From: Trametes villosa
Taxonomy: Eukaryota > Basidiomycota > Agaricomycetes > Polyporales > Polyporaceae
Direction of reading: 5' to 3'
DNA length: 64,000 nucleotides
Assembly (NCBI GenBank): GCA_002964805.2
Contig: PUDQ02000033.1
Span: 62,001-126,000 of the forward strand
The position numbers were made by a program, and so were the translations under genes. Below the pieces are notes generated by a model. The model made no database searches. It had not been told where the DNA came from and saw only the letters and a list, made by a program, of their open reading frames with translations. Each line of letters opens with the position of its first letter. Within the stretch, counting starts at the first letter, position 1. Below, one piece after another: positions 32,144-44,715 of the stretch.

Positions 32144-34741
32144 GGCGGGGGCGGTTAGCGTCGTGAGCGGATCGTGAAGGAGGGAGAGAGAGTCTGGGCG
32201 TCGTCGGCGCGGACGAGATGGGCTTTACGGAGGAAGGGCTTGTCGAATTGGGGAGCAGCGAACCCCGTCAAGCCTCGAACTTTCGATAGCCGACCACACT
32301 CAGCTTCTATTCCAGCCAATCCTACAACAGCCCTCCTCCCGCCCACCCGTCCCCGAGCCTCCTCGCCACCCTCGCCCTCGTCGATCCCGCCGACGCGTCG
32401 CCTTCCCCACATGCCCCGCACACCCCCGACGTCGCTCGGCGCGGCCCCAGCTGCCACTCCACCGCATGGGAAGATCTGCGCATCAGGGTCGAGCGCGATA
32501 AATAGCAAACACCAGCGGTGCAGCGATTGGATGACGCGCGCGCAGCGGCGCCCGCTGAGCTGGAGACAGAAGCCGACGGAGATGAATGTGACCACCTGGT
32601 GAGATCTATCGCAGCAGCGCACGCATGTAATGATATTGCTAGTCCGAAAGTAAGATGTACACCACTCTAACGAGCCCCAGACGCGTGAGAACATCGCACC
32701 CAGGGAGATACGGAGGTGCAGTAGTCTATGCCTTGCACCGGTTAATTCATCTCCTGCGAGGGCCTCACGACGCAGTTCATCGACCGTGGGGTTCCGAGGC
32801 CGACAACTTGCCAAATCATGAGGGGATGAAGAGGCGCCGACCCCCGCCCACGCCCGTTATATCCTTCCTGATTTAGGGCAGGTGGAGACCCGCCCAGCCA
32901 CGAAGATCTGCGCGCCCGATCCAGGTGGCGCTTCAATCTTGTGTGGTTCGAGCCAACAAAGTCGCAAACATCGCGACAGCAAACAACGTCCGTCGCCAGC
33001 TGCACCCTCCCCTCTGATCCGGTCGGAGAACCTGCCAGGCCTTCTCTCTCGTCTGGTGCGGCGAATCTACCGTGTCCGTGCAGATGCCCTCGTATCCATG
33101 CCGTCAGGGCCCGCGCGCGCATTCGAACCCTCGGAAGCTCGCGCGCCAGTGATGGGAGCGTTGGAGTCCTGATCCAGGGTCCAACGACTCAACGGCGCGC
33201 GCACTCCACCACCCTTTGAATCACCGCACCGTGTCATGCCTCTTTCAGCGGTATCGACGTCTTCCACTCCCGGGGCGCAGCTGCCGAGCACAGTATATCG
33301 CTGGTACCGGCTGTGGCCTATAGTCGGTTGCCCTGCCTTCGGGGTTAGAATAGGCGCAGGTCAGCTGGAGATGCGTGCCATTGAGACCATTTAGTACCCT
33401 CTTGCACGGCGGCACCCACCTCGCCCGCGACCCCGAGCTATGCGTAATAGACGTGCAATTCAGGGTCGCGCTAGAGAACGACGCGCGCGCGCACCACTCA
33501 GCGCTAGCGCCTCCCCCGGATCTGGCTATCTCGCCTGCCCGCTGCGCCCCGCGGCCCCAGCAGCTGCCACGGCGGCTGCTCCACGAGGAGGCCTCTTCGC
33601 GCTCCACAGCTCTCGGGCCCACACATCTGCCCACCGTATAAACCGGGGCACTGCGCCTTGGCCGCGCACCCTTGAATCGCGCGCCGAATACCCTCACGGT
33701 GATCCTTCGAACGCGGCCCGCACTGGGGTGCCGCGGGCCCCCAGACGGGGGCGCAGCGCGCTGCGACGATTCCAGGGTATTTCCACCGCTGGCGGTGGCC
33801 AGAACGCCTGCGCACGCGGACGTAATAAATACCTGGGCGGACGCAGGCGCAGCGGACGCACACGGGCATGTGTCCGCCCCCCATGGCAGGCAGACGACAG
33901 GTATGCGCTTCCATTTTCCCCGCGATAAAGGAAACGCTCTGACGGGGATGTCCGTGCTCTTGTCGAAGGCCAGCCGCCTGCGCTAGAAGTCCGACAACGT
34001 GCGTCGCAGCGAACCGTGTACGCCGACGCTCGAGACCGCCGTGCACGGCGGTGCAATCCTGTGCAAAGCAGGCGCAAGACCGTATCCGAAGGCCCGCAAT
34101 CAATGTGTCTGATTTGCGCCCTCCTGACGAGTTCTGAGCACTTCCATCGAATTTAGAGCCGTCAGGCTGCCGAGGACGCGCTGCAGCGCGGGAACGCATG
34201 ACCGCGCAGAACACGCCGGTACGTGGCAGACGACGCTCGATTTAATACATTCTTGGCCACCAGGCAGGACTACAAAGGAAAGGTACAGCCGGAGCTTTTG
34301 CGAACGTTGCCAGCGGCCTCGGCTTCGAATTCGTTCTCCCATGGCCAGCGACACCTGGTCGGCCGCAGGAAGTCCGCGGGGCAAAGGCGTTTACCACGAG
34401 GGCATCGGTCGAACGCCGCACGCACCCCTCCGCCACAGATCATGACGGCCCAGCGCTAGGCGGCTCATCGCGCGCGACAAGGCGCACCAGCGGCGGGCAA
34501 CGTGGCCGCCGCAAGGCGACCCGCGGACAAGAGACAGGGCAAGGTATAGCATTTACAATCCGAGCAAGGAGTCGTACATGACATGCAGAGCATTCGAGCG
34601 GTAGAGAGCAGGAGAGCAGTCGCAGACACGTTCTCAGGGTCCCATCACAGAAGAGCAGTCCAGAGGTCGCAAGAGGCAGCAGGGCAGGAGGGTCTCGTGA
34701 GCCTCGGCAGCAGCAATCACCAGAAGACGTCGACCGCACGC
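32144..34741. other. Gene-poor interval of 2.6 kb
   Basis: It lies upstream of DOA1 and downstream of HOP1. Long open frames on both strands are Arg/Pro/Ala-rich and overlap each other. One chain of three exons on the plus strand (32531-32821) keeps frame across two good introns, but the 70-residue product matches nothing I know. A hairpin with 7-bp arms, CGTTGGA and TCCAACG, lies near 33165-33195 with no tRNA around it. No gene is called. Confidence 0.4.
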
Positions 34742-37700
34742 CTAGTCCCCAAGGTCGACAGCCGGTCCGAGCGATATCTTGATCTTCTTCCGGGCGTTGG
34801 CACCATCTTCCTCGGCGCTCGAAGGCTTCCGCTTCAGGTCATTAATTCGCTCGTCGGCTGCCGGATATTGACTCTCCTCTTCTTGGGTTTGGGAGCCCAG
34901 GCCGACCGGCAGGAGTTGGGTTTCTGCCACGCCGGCGTCGCCCAGGGGCAGGTCCCGCCCGTCGGGCAGCCGTGGGAGAGCCTTGGGTATTTCCCTGCGG
35001 AAGACATTGGTATCAGCCGGGCATCAGGGTGGGGAAGGCGTCAGCACATTTCGGGATCAGTAGCTGCATTGTTCTTCTTTCTGCGGCTCTTGCGCTCCGG
35101 TTTCTATAACATGCGGTTCAGCGCTGCTCGGACCGTGTCCGCAGACGACAAACCAGGTCAGAAAGACCCAGAAGCCTCTTCTCGACTTCCGGGTCGGGGT
35201 TGAAGTAATCTTTGTACGTGTCCTCGTTCTTGATCGCTTGAACAAAGACGTAGACCGGTTTCTGGAGGGCTTTGCGCCGCGGCGCCGGTTTTGTCTTCGC
35301 GCTCGCCTTCTTCGTCTTGCGCTTACTCGCGAGCGACGTGGTCTCCATGAACCCGGATTCGTCCTCCGCGCGAATCTCCTGGGCGATGAACCCTAAGCCA
35401 ATCGGCGGACTTTAGCTCTTCGTCAGTTCGGACGCGCGAGACCAACCTTCCGCCTCGAGGCGCTTGAACACCTGCCCCGCTACGGTAGAGTCGCAGCCTA
35501 TGTTGAGGCTCCGGTTAGCAAGCCGCTCTATGAGCGCGCCCACCCCTGACTGACCGATTAATTTCGCAAACGCCGACAGGCCCTCGGGTGCATGGGTCTC
35601 GAACACTTTGATCCCGCGCCTAACACCACGTTCACCTTTAGGACGAGTCGAACGGTCTAGATGGCGTTCCTTACCTTTGTATGGCCAGGTCCCTGAACTT
35701 CGCGATCATCCGCGGGTAAAGGTCGTGGACGACGATAAGATCCCAGTTGCGGTCGGCCTTCACGCGGCAATCGAAGCAAACAAACTTGGAAGGAATACGG
35801 TGATCCTGGGCGGAGTGATATCCCATGCACCTGCGAGCGAATCAGCGGTAGGTTAGCCGCTGCTATAGACCAGTTACCGGACAAACTCACCACAGGTGAA
35901 ACCATCTCTCACACCCTCCATCGCATTTCAAGCAATCGCAGTCCTCGAGCTACGGGGTGATCAGTCAGAAAGCTCTGAGACCGCAGGCATGCGCACCCAC
36001 ATGCACGCCACATTCACAGTCCACGGCTGCCGCGCTTTCTTTCTCGTGATCCATTGCGACGTCCGCGTCGCCTTGAACTCCCAGTTCGGAGAATGATTCA
36101 ATCGGATCCTCCGAGTCCGGGAACTCGGTCGCGCGCTGTGTTTCCATGTCTGGTGCGTCTCGTAAGCGGGACGTTAGCATGACTAGCGTCGGAGACAGGG
36201 CCGAACCTAGTATCATGCTTTCTTCCGCTGTAGTGCCGTCAGTGATGGTGTCCTTCATCAGCTGCGTGTCGAGAGATTCAGGTATCTCGACGTCCATAGA
36301 CAGGGACAGGGACGGCTCAATGTCAGACGGCGGAAGAGAAGACTCTACCCTGGAGCTGTTGGCGCGCTGGTTCCTGTCCCTGGGCTTAGGCGTCGGCGTG
36401 AGGGACCCAGAACGGGACGGCGTCACTGGTGCGGAAGTAAGCGGCGAGGGGATGACCTGCGTGTCCTCAATTTCCTGAGTCGGAGAGACCTCGTCTCCTG
36501 GTTGTGAGCGGCTCCTGGTCTGATCAAACCCTCAGAAAAAGCCCCGCGACATGCGGTGGAGACGCACCAGTTGACCGATGCACATGGGCACCGACTCGGG
36601 TCTCCCAGCGTACTGGGCCTCGGCGTTCCTATCGGAGCGACGCGGCTTCTTCGGCTCTGTGTATGGAGTTATAGTACCCTCCTCGTCCCTGAGGCCGACT
36701 GGGGCGATGTGCTCGATATCCGAGGCTTTACCCGTCGCGATTGCTGGGCACGGCGGCAAGAAAGCGATACTCAGCAAATATACAACGCAGATCCTCTCCG
36801 AGCCACGCGCAAACTCACCGCGACGTTCTTCGCCTTCCTTCTCCGTGAACTCTGAGTCCACACCCCAGACCACTCGGCGCTCAAGGGCGTCTTGACGCTG
36901 GTTTTCGATCTGCTGAGCACGCATCGAGGCTTCTTCGGCCGGGGTGAGCGGAGGCGCGCCGAAGGGATTTCCGCTTGTGGTGCCGAGAAACGGAGCATTG
37001 TTGTCCTCGACGGAGGGAAGGTAACCAGATACGGATGTCACCTTGACGTCGACTCCATGGTAACCTGTCTGCACAGACCCCACACTGCATCGCTCCGGGA
37101 CTTCTCCTCTGTCGTGAGTCGTCATGAACCACTTGTCCTTCTTCAAGTCGCCAGCCCGGAAGTGGGGCGGTTCGTAGTCATCGGGAGTGTTCTCGTAATA
37201 GAATAGCTTGAAGGTAGCAAATCGGCGTTCTACAGCCATCGGTCATGTAAAATAATATTCGCGAAGACAGCAAGAGTAATTGGGGAACTTACTCGGCAAT
37301 GCGTCCATTTGAGTCGTGGCTTGTATAAGGTTCTTGATGAGAGCCTGCATTACGTTACAACTACGTCGCAAACCCGGCCAATAGTAGATGGAGCGTACCT
37401 TCAGACTGCGCTTCACTTCGCCGAGAGTGGGTATCTTCCCGCTCCGGGTCGCATCGGCTACAGGGTCCTGTGACCGCCTCGACCCAGACAGGGAGAGGTT
37501 CATCATGTCTTCGCCCAGAGACATTACTGGGACTGTGTGTTCTGAGCCGGGGACCTTACAATACTACCAGTAAGGCATCAGCAAGCGCATACAGGCTCAG
37601 GATGATGCGAAAACTTGCGCTGAAGTTGAACGTATATGCTTCCACGATGCTGGGTTGTTTCATGAGCTGACGATGCTCCCATGTATAGCTCCGCAACTCT

Positions 37701-38359
37701 TACTTATTAGGATCTTGGTCGTCCTGTGACCGGGTGATGTCAATATCGGGCATGGGGGCAGCGAGGGAGGCAAACTCACGAGGTACACAGCGAAGACAAA
37801 ACTGCGCAAGTACTGTTTCTGTACCGCGTCGAAAATCCCATTCTCCTACGTCGGTACTTCAGGCCTGCTACTGACGTTGTAGAAAGGCAACGCATACCAG
37901 ATAGTCGAGCAGCTTGTCTGCCTCTTCCGTGAACCCTCTTGTAACCGTCATGATCTTGAAGCCGCTGACATTCCGACGCTCATCTGCGGATGCAAAAGAG
38001 TTCCCGGAATTCGAGGGTTGTGATGACAGGGACCCGGTAGTAGCGGACGTCAAGTAACCTGACAATACATGGTCAGTAATGGTACGCATATAACGACCTC
38101 TCTCACTTTCTGAGAAGTTATCGGAGGGTAGAAGATTCCTGGCCGAGTGTCAGCATTATACACAGCGTTCAAAGAGTTAGTACATACCTTAGGTACGTTA
38201 TGCATCCTAACCCCGCTTTGAGAAGCGTTTGTATGGATTGCAGACTCTGCTGTGAAGTGATAACTGCCTGCAAGGTTCTTGAAGCTCATCGCAGTGCGTA
38301 TATGCGTATAGGCGGATACATGCCTGGTTCTGGTCCGTTCTGGTAGCCTGGGCCTGCAT
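34742..38359 (-). CDS. HOP1: Meiotic chromosome-axis protein Hop1 (HORMA-PHD)
   Basis: Hop1 builds the meiotic chromosome axis and promotes double-strand breaks and inter-homologue repair. The start at 38359 gives MQAQATRTDQNQ, spliced to SLQSIQTLLKAGLGCITYLR. The HORMA domain continues with SGFKIMTVTRGFTEEADKLL, NGIFDAVQKQYLRSFVFAVY, and RFATFKLFYYENTPDDYEPP through HGVDVKVTSVSGYLP to about 37000. A Ser/Thr-rich linker (about 35990-36530) holds five SQ/TQ sites. A PHD-like zinc finger at about 35700-35960 has Cys pairs and a His in DCDCLKCDGGCERWFH and CMGYHSAQ. A winged-helix-like part follows (LSAFAKLIGQSGVGALIERL). The end is Lys/Arg-rich (ARKKIKISLGPAVDLGD). The HORMA-PHD-winged helix order matches fungal Hop1. 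Confidence 0.9.
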
Positions 38360-38536
38360 AACGCCGTGATGCAAGTGGGAAAGAACGACGGAGGGTGAGA
38401 GCGAGAAAGAGAGAAGGATGGTGGCGGTAGCCGGGCAAGGGCTGTTTCGAGCGGAGTTCAAAACCGCGACGCGTCGTGGACGCGTCTTGCTCATGTGGGC
38501 GCAGGGCGTCTATCCTCCCTACTGGTCGCTACCGTC
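38360..38536. promoter_or_regulatory. Shared divergent promoter of HOP1 and TRS23
   Basis: Only 177 bp separate the two start codons. Two ACGCGT hexamers (38469-38474 and 38480-38485) lie 11 bp apart, start to start. ACGCGT is the MluI cell-cycle box bound by MBF-type regulators at G1/S and premeiotic S in yeasts. No TATA box is evident. Confidence 0.5.
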
Positions 38537-39093
38537 ATGGCCATCTTTGGACTCTGGGTAATGACCATGCCGTTAGAGGTTTGGAGGAATTGTGCTAAAT
38601 GGTATTGGAGCTAGGTCATCAACAAGGCCGGAGGACTGGTGTATGAGCGAAGCTTTGGAGGCAAGCGACGTGGAGGAGCGCTGCTGCTACTCAAGCTAAC
38701 CCGCCTATAGATGGTCTTCCTCATCTGACGTCCAACGAATACCTTGTCTTGGCTGGAACCTTGCACGGAATTCATGCCATCACGAGCCGACTTTCACCAA
38801 CTGGATCAAGCTCTGGAGCCCATGTAATCTCTGGGGAGACGTTCAAGATGAACATCCTCCTGACTGCGACCGGTATACTTCGCGTTCAAACTTGGCTGTG
38901 CCCTTTCTGACGAGAGATCGCAGGCACGAAGTTCGTCCTCTTGACGTCGCTCGTTGAGCCTACCGCAGACACAGTGCTGCAGAAGGTGTATGAGATCTAT
39001 GCGGACGCCGTTATGAAGAACCCCTTCCATACTCCCGAGATGCCGATCCGAAGCGAAGGTTTTGACAGTCGCATAACCGCTCTTCTAGGCTAA
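38537..39093 (+). CDS. TRS23: TRAPP complex subunit TRS23/TRAPPC4
   Basis: Core subunit of the TRAPP complexes, which activate Rab1/Ypt1 at the Golgi. Exons 38537-38557, 38615-38660, 38711-38872 and 38924-39093 give about 132 residues. They begin MAIFGLWVINKAGGLVYERS and continue HLTSNEYLVLAGTLHGIHAI, TSRLSPTGSSSGAHVISGET, FKMNILLTATGTKFVLLTSL and KVYEIYADAVMKNPFHTPEM, ending SRITALLG. Human and budding yeast proteins are near 219 residues because of an extra internal domain, which this one lacks. The second intron appears to use a GC donor (GCAAGC at 38661); a GT donor eight bases on keeps the same phase. Divergent from HOP1. Confidence 0.88.
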
Positions 39094-39394
39094 ACGCGAG
39101 CCCCCTCTTCCACGATCATATGTATCTTACCGTTTGACTTTCTGGATCTCTTATGTAACGTTCAAATCGCAGGTACGAGGCCCTCTTCACTGAATCAACG
39201 CCGTGGTGTATACTTCGGCCCGATCGGGAAGGTGTAGACGTTTGATGAGCTCCGCGAATCCGCGACGGCTTCTTCCCAAAGCACGCCGGAGGGCAATATG
39301 CACCCAGCTTCGCTCTCTGCTCTTTCCCCGCTTGCTCCCACCTTGTCCTCTGCTTTCATCACCTCCTCCGACAGTCGCGCGCTGAACGATCCCA
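39094..39394. other. Short intergenic region upstream of the coiled-coil gene
   Basis: These 301 bp hold the TRS23 3' UTR and the promoter of the next plus-strand gene. A CT-rich block around 39320-39375 precedes the start. Nothing else is seen. Confidence 0.4.
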
Positions 39395-40470
39395 ATGCCG
39401 AAGAAAGTAGCTAACACTGCTCGTGAGTTACTACTCATCCCTCGTGGTGCTTGCAGCATATTGCTGACTACCTCGTAGGCCCGGTTCAGCTGGGTGGACC
39501 CGGTCAGGCTCGTGCGGCCGCTAGCCGCCTCTCTCGCAAGCCAGCTACTGTAGCTCCCGAAGCTATAGAAGATGATGAGATAGAAGCCAATGACGAGGTC
39601 GAAGGTGGAGAGGGGGAGGGAGATGATAGGTGAGGGTCGCTGTGTCGAATATCTGGGCACAGTTAACACCGCCTCGCTAGTATGGTAGAAATGTTGGCCA
39701 TGCTACAAGAGATTCAAAGTTCGTGACATCGATGCGTACCGTATCTCGTCTAGAGTTCAACGCGATACATGCACCACAGAGCGCAAAGTGTCGAAGACGT
39801 CTGCGCGGACTGCCGCATTCCAGAATCAGAAAGCTGGGCTGTTCGCGGACGCTCGCAAGCGGGTAGACAAGGCAGTGCGCGAGGGTAACGCCTCAATGTA
39901 GGTCAAATTGTTGACGATGCAACTGGCTATATGCTGACGCCCAAGCAGCGACAAGGCACGCTCGACGATACTGGATCTCAAGACTAAAGAGGTTTCTCAA
40001 GAAGCGGCACTCGCGTCGCTTAAAGTCCTATGGAGCAACCAAGATGTACGCGCATATATGCATCCGAAGGCGTCGCTGACAGCAGTTCATAGGATTGTGT
40101 GCAAGATCTGTTGAGCAACCTGAACGGAGTCATCGAGGATCTGGCACATCGGCGAGCTGAGCAGATTAACGAAGCCAGTTCTATGCGTACGTGCCAGCAC
40201 GAACCAGGGCTTCATGCTGAGTATAGGCAAAGTTTGACGGATCGTGGCACCCCTAGTGGAAGCTCACATTACCGAGCGGGAGAACTCCCGCAGGAAGTTA
40301 CTTGCGCAGGCAGGCGCGTGCATCGAAGAGAATATCGAGAATCAGAAGGTGTGTCGCTCATGGATATTCCTTGGAGATGCCGGGCGCGCGCATACATACG
40401 CCTGTTGTTCCAGATCGCCACCGACGCGGATAACCTCATCAAACACTACAAGGCCCTCCTCCGCTCTTGA
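39395..40470 (+). CDS. Unrecognised coiled-coil protein
   Basis: I do not recognise the family. The start at 39395 gives MPKKVANTA, spliced to RPVQLGGPGQARAAASRLSR, an Ala/Arg-rich basic head, then an acidic stretch (EAIEDDEIEANDEVEGGEGE). Exons 3-8 encode helical, Lys/Glu/Gln-rich sequence: MVEMLAMLQEIQ, AAFQNQKAGLFADARKRVDK, TILDLKTKEVSQEAALASLK, VQDLLSNLNGVIEDLAHRRA and EAHITERENSRRKLLAQAGA. It ends DADNLIKHYKALLRS. The helices have heptad-like spacing, suggesting a rod or a subunit of a larger assembly. The intron at 40188-40256 (GTACGT donor, CCCTAG acceptor) is required to avoid stops. Its place beside HOP1 and TRS23 gives no clear functional hint. Confidence 0.65.
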
Positions 40471-41381
40471 TCTCCAAGCATGGTCGACTGGCTCTGCCCG
40501 TAGTTCTCCACGCTATCCGACGTCCTACTGCTTGACGACTCTTCTGCCTGCGTTGCACTCTGCTCGACCTTCCGTCATTCGCCTTCCCAGCATGCTCAGA
40601 CCGCCTTTACTTGCCACCGTCCCCGGTTCGCCAAACATGGGTCGTCTACGAGGCGTCACAGGTACTCTAGCGGTAAACCTCACCCATGACACTGTTGCAT
40701 CTGTCCTTTCGCCCTGCTTCGCCCTGCTTCGCACCTATCTCGTCCAGTTCCGTCGGACGTCCGCAGTCGTACCTCGTGGGTACTGAGATTCGTGCCGTAG
40801 AATATGCCTCAGGCTCTCTCGTTTGTCAGACTACTTACTGCCTGTGAGCCCCGCTCACATATGACAAATGGCTCATTCTTCGCGAATATCGTGTATTGCT
40901 ACCGCCGCTGAAAATCACCCCTTTTAGGACATCGTGGGACCCGGGTGTTCAGGTTCAGCCACTACGCTGGCGAGATGCTTGTTATGAATCCCAACAGCTC
41001 TGATTGTGAAGTAGTTGAGCTGGACTACTCAGTCATGAACGTACCTTTCCTACGGGCGACGTCCCCTGCGATTGTGTCCCGTATAGTACGAGAAATCGCT
41101 GTCGCGAGATTCCTTTACTGATAGTCGCTGACGGTTGTCGTGTCCAGACACTGTCGTGCTGCGTTCACGCACCGACATAGAGGACGAAGAGGCACGGGTA
41201 TATAGGCCACGCAAATAGCTCTTGTACAGCTGAGAGCATCAGTCAATCGCCCCGAGCTGCCTGCTACTACACTCGACCAGCATCCACCCTTCGGCGTACC
41301 ACCCACCAGCGCACTGGTGAGATTTCGCATTCGAGCAAAGCGTACGTAGCATACTCACTAGGCCCGCTCGACAAGTTAGGG
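40471..41381. other. Intergenic region of 0.9 kb
   Basis: It lies between two plus-strand genes and holds the coiled-coil gene 3' flank and the OYE promoter. A short frame at about 40940-41040 (FRFSHYAGEMLVMNP...) reads like protein but has no supported start, stop or partner exon; it may be a relic or chance. Confidence 0.4.
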
Positions 41382-42800
<1,419 letters not shown>

Positions 42801-43097
42801 TGTGGGGAATGATTTCTGGGCTCGACGCATGTGTTTCATAGGGGAGTAGGGGGCGTTGACGAGTAGTTCGCTGGCTTTCATATTTCCATATGGGTTCACC
42901 GCAGGCGTACAGGGCTAGACAGAGTCTTGCAGTGTCTAGGGTTATTAGTTGTTCATCAGTACCACGTCATACCGGCCGAGTAGGGCTTGCTGCGAGGTTG
43001 CTGCACACACAGCACTATGGAAGTTCGACACCGTGTTCCTGGATACAAATACACCAAACAGATACTCGACAAGCACATGTAGTCATGTAGAAGGCAG
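42801..43097. other. Intergenic region between convergent genes
   Basis: These 297 bp hold the 3' UTRs of the OYE gene (plus) and the glutaminyl cyclase gene (minus). Nothing else is seen. Confidence 0.45.
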
Positions 43098-44534
43098 CTA
43101 TGATGCATTCTACTAATATGGCGTTAGCTTCGTTCGCGGCGACAGGTCCTAGACTCACCAGCTCTGCGGCTGATCGTTGTATCCGATGTGCTTCATCGTC
43201 TACGTCTCGAGATGAGATCGAAGGCTTGAGGTTCAAGTACTCCGCCATGAACACGCGTAAGATTAGGTTCCACCGCCGCATCGTACCGACGTCCAGCGCG
43301 GAAGCGTCGTCCTACAGCCCACATTCAATGAACCACCAATGTACTGCAGATAACAACGTACCTGCAACGTGTGCCACACTCTTGGAAACGGGCTTGCAAT
43401 AACGTGCAGCACGCTGACGCCTAGCCGCAGGAAGGGGATGTGGTCGTCCTCGATCCCACCAAAGCCAAAGACGCCTTCGCGCGGGGCGAAGAAGCTCGCA
43501 TACCGCTCCTTCGTTTCTGCACCATTCTTTCCGTAGACGAACGCGCCGCTCTGCGCTAGTCGTTTCTCCGCGGCAGCCATGGAGTCGAAAAGCCAAGCCG
43601 TGTCGACAAATGAGGATCGGATGGTAGGGTGTGGGGCGCCTAGCAGGTCGAGGAGAATGAGGTGCTCGATTGTGCCCAGCTCCGTTTCGGAGGCGGGTAG
43701 CAATCGGCGCTTGGCGTTGGGTGCGATGTAGGTTGTTGACCATTTATGTGCGAGATGTCTACACGAATGAGCGGGTGATACATTATGAGTTAAGACAACG
43801 CACCTAGCGCCATATATGGAGTCTGTGGCCGTCCACTCCTTGAATGCCTCCTCGCCGTCGAAGAACACAAGTTGTAACGTAGTCTCCGCGACGTCCTCGT
43901 CGTCCTCTTCACCGCTCTCGAGACGCTCCTGGCGCTCGTTCAAGAGCGGATCGAGTGCCTCCGCAAGATCGAGCATGAATGCACACGGTGCAGCGGAATC
44001 GGTGGCCCCAATAAACTACTTCCGGACACGTCAACGACGGGACCTTCAGCTAAACAGAGCAAGACGCGCCTGGTTTGCGGGGTATGTAGAGAAGAACTTG
44101 CTGTCAAAGTGCGCAGCGACGATGACACGCCTAGGGGCAGTAGGGTCTTTGGTCGCGATCACATTCGTGAACCGCTTAACGCCGTAGGGCGTGGTGTCGT
44201 TGAAGGAGTCCTCTTCAATATGCCATTTGAGCTTCTTGAGTGTCGACACGATGTACTCTCTGACCATCGTATTATTGTCCGTATCCGGCGGTCGAGGTAT
44301 CAGAAATTTGGAGAGATGAGACGCCGGATTGCTAGGGTCAATGTTGCGGACGGGGTCCGGGGAAGACACGAGCGTGTTGATTGCCTGAGAAGACAGTGGC
44401 TTGAAGTCGCGCTGGCCTAGCTTCGCAGCATGACATGAGACAGCGAGTGCAGCCAGACTGAGCAAAGCCAGTCGCCAGAAACCGAGCGAGGGCCATAGCA
44501 GGGCGGTGCGGAGGCGGCCAACGCAGGGCGGCAT
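43098..44534 (-). CDS. Glutaminyl-peptide cyclotransferase (glutaminyl cyclase, M28-like)
   Basis: Zinc enzyme that converts N-terminal Gln of secreted peptides to pyroglutamate. The start at 44534 opens a signal-peptide or anchor-like segment (WRLALLSLAALAVSCHA). Family residues are all present: AHFDSK, GATDSAAPCAFMLDLAEAL (zinc Asp), VFFDGEEAF (catalytic and zinc Glu pair), LLDLLGAP, GIEDDHIPFL and VIASPFPRVWHTLQDDAS (zinc His nearby). Exons end AEYLNLKPSISSRDVDDEAH. A 49-nt intron with a GTGAGT donor and GCTAAC branch leads to a stop at 43098-43100; reading through it instead would extend the frame to 43015. An acidic insertion (ESGEEDDEDVAE) lies after the Asp motif. Secretory-pathway location is inferred. 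Confidence 0.93.
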
Positions 44535-44715
44535 GGCGGTCGACGGTGAAGTGGCTGTCGGCGCAACGACGGCCGCCTCGTGCTGGCCGTCTAACCATAG
44601 TGTCCGTACCCTAGTCTAGGGTTAAGGTATATGGGCTCAGAGCAATACAAAATGCGGTATATTCCTCAGCATCCGAGAAGTTGCGAACATGAATACAAGT
44701 GATGTACAAGGAGAT
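44535..44715. promoter_or_regulatory. Short tandem intergenic region
   Basis: Only 181 bp lie between the stop of the RNA-dependent RNA polymerase gene and the start of the glutaminyl cyclase gene, both on the minus strand. It must contain the polymerase 3' UTR and the cyclase promoter. No element is clear. Confidence 0.4.

Noticed and set aside
33060..33240. tRNA-like GGTTCGAA sequence and hairpin on the minus strand
   Set aside because: The bases flanking TTCGAAT do not pair as a T-stem, and no acceptor stem or D-arm can be placed.
33375..34214. Overlapping plus- and minus-strand frames of 160-236 codons
   Set aside because: Both strands are open over the same bases with Ala/Arg/Pro-rich products and no family features.
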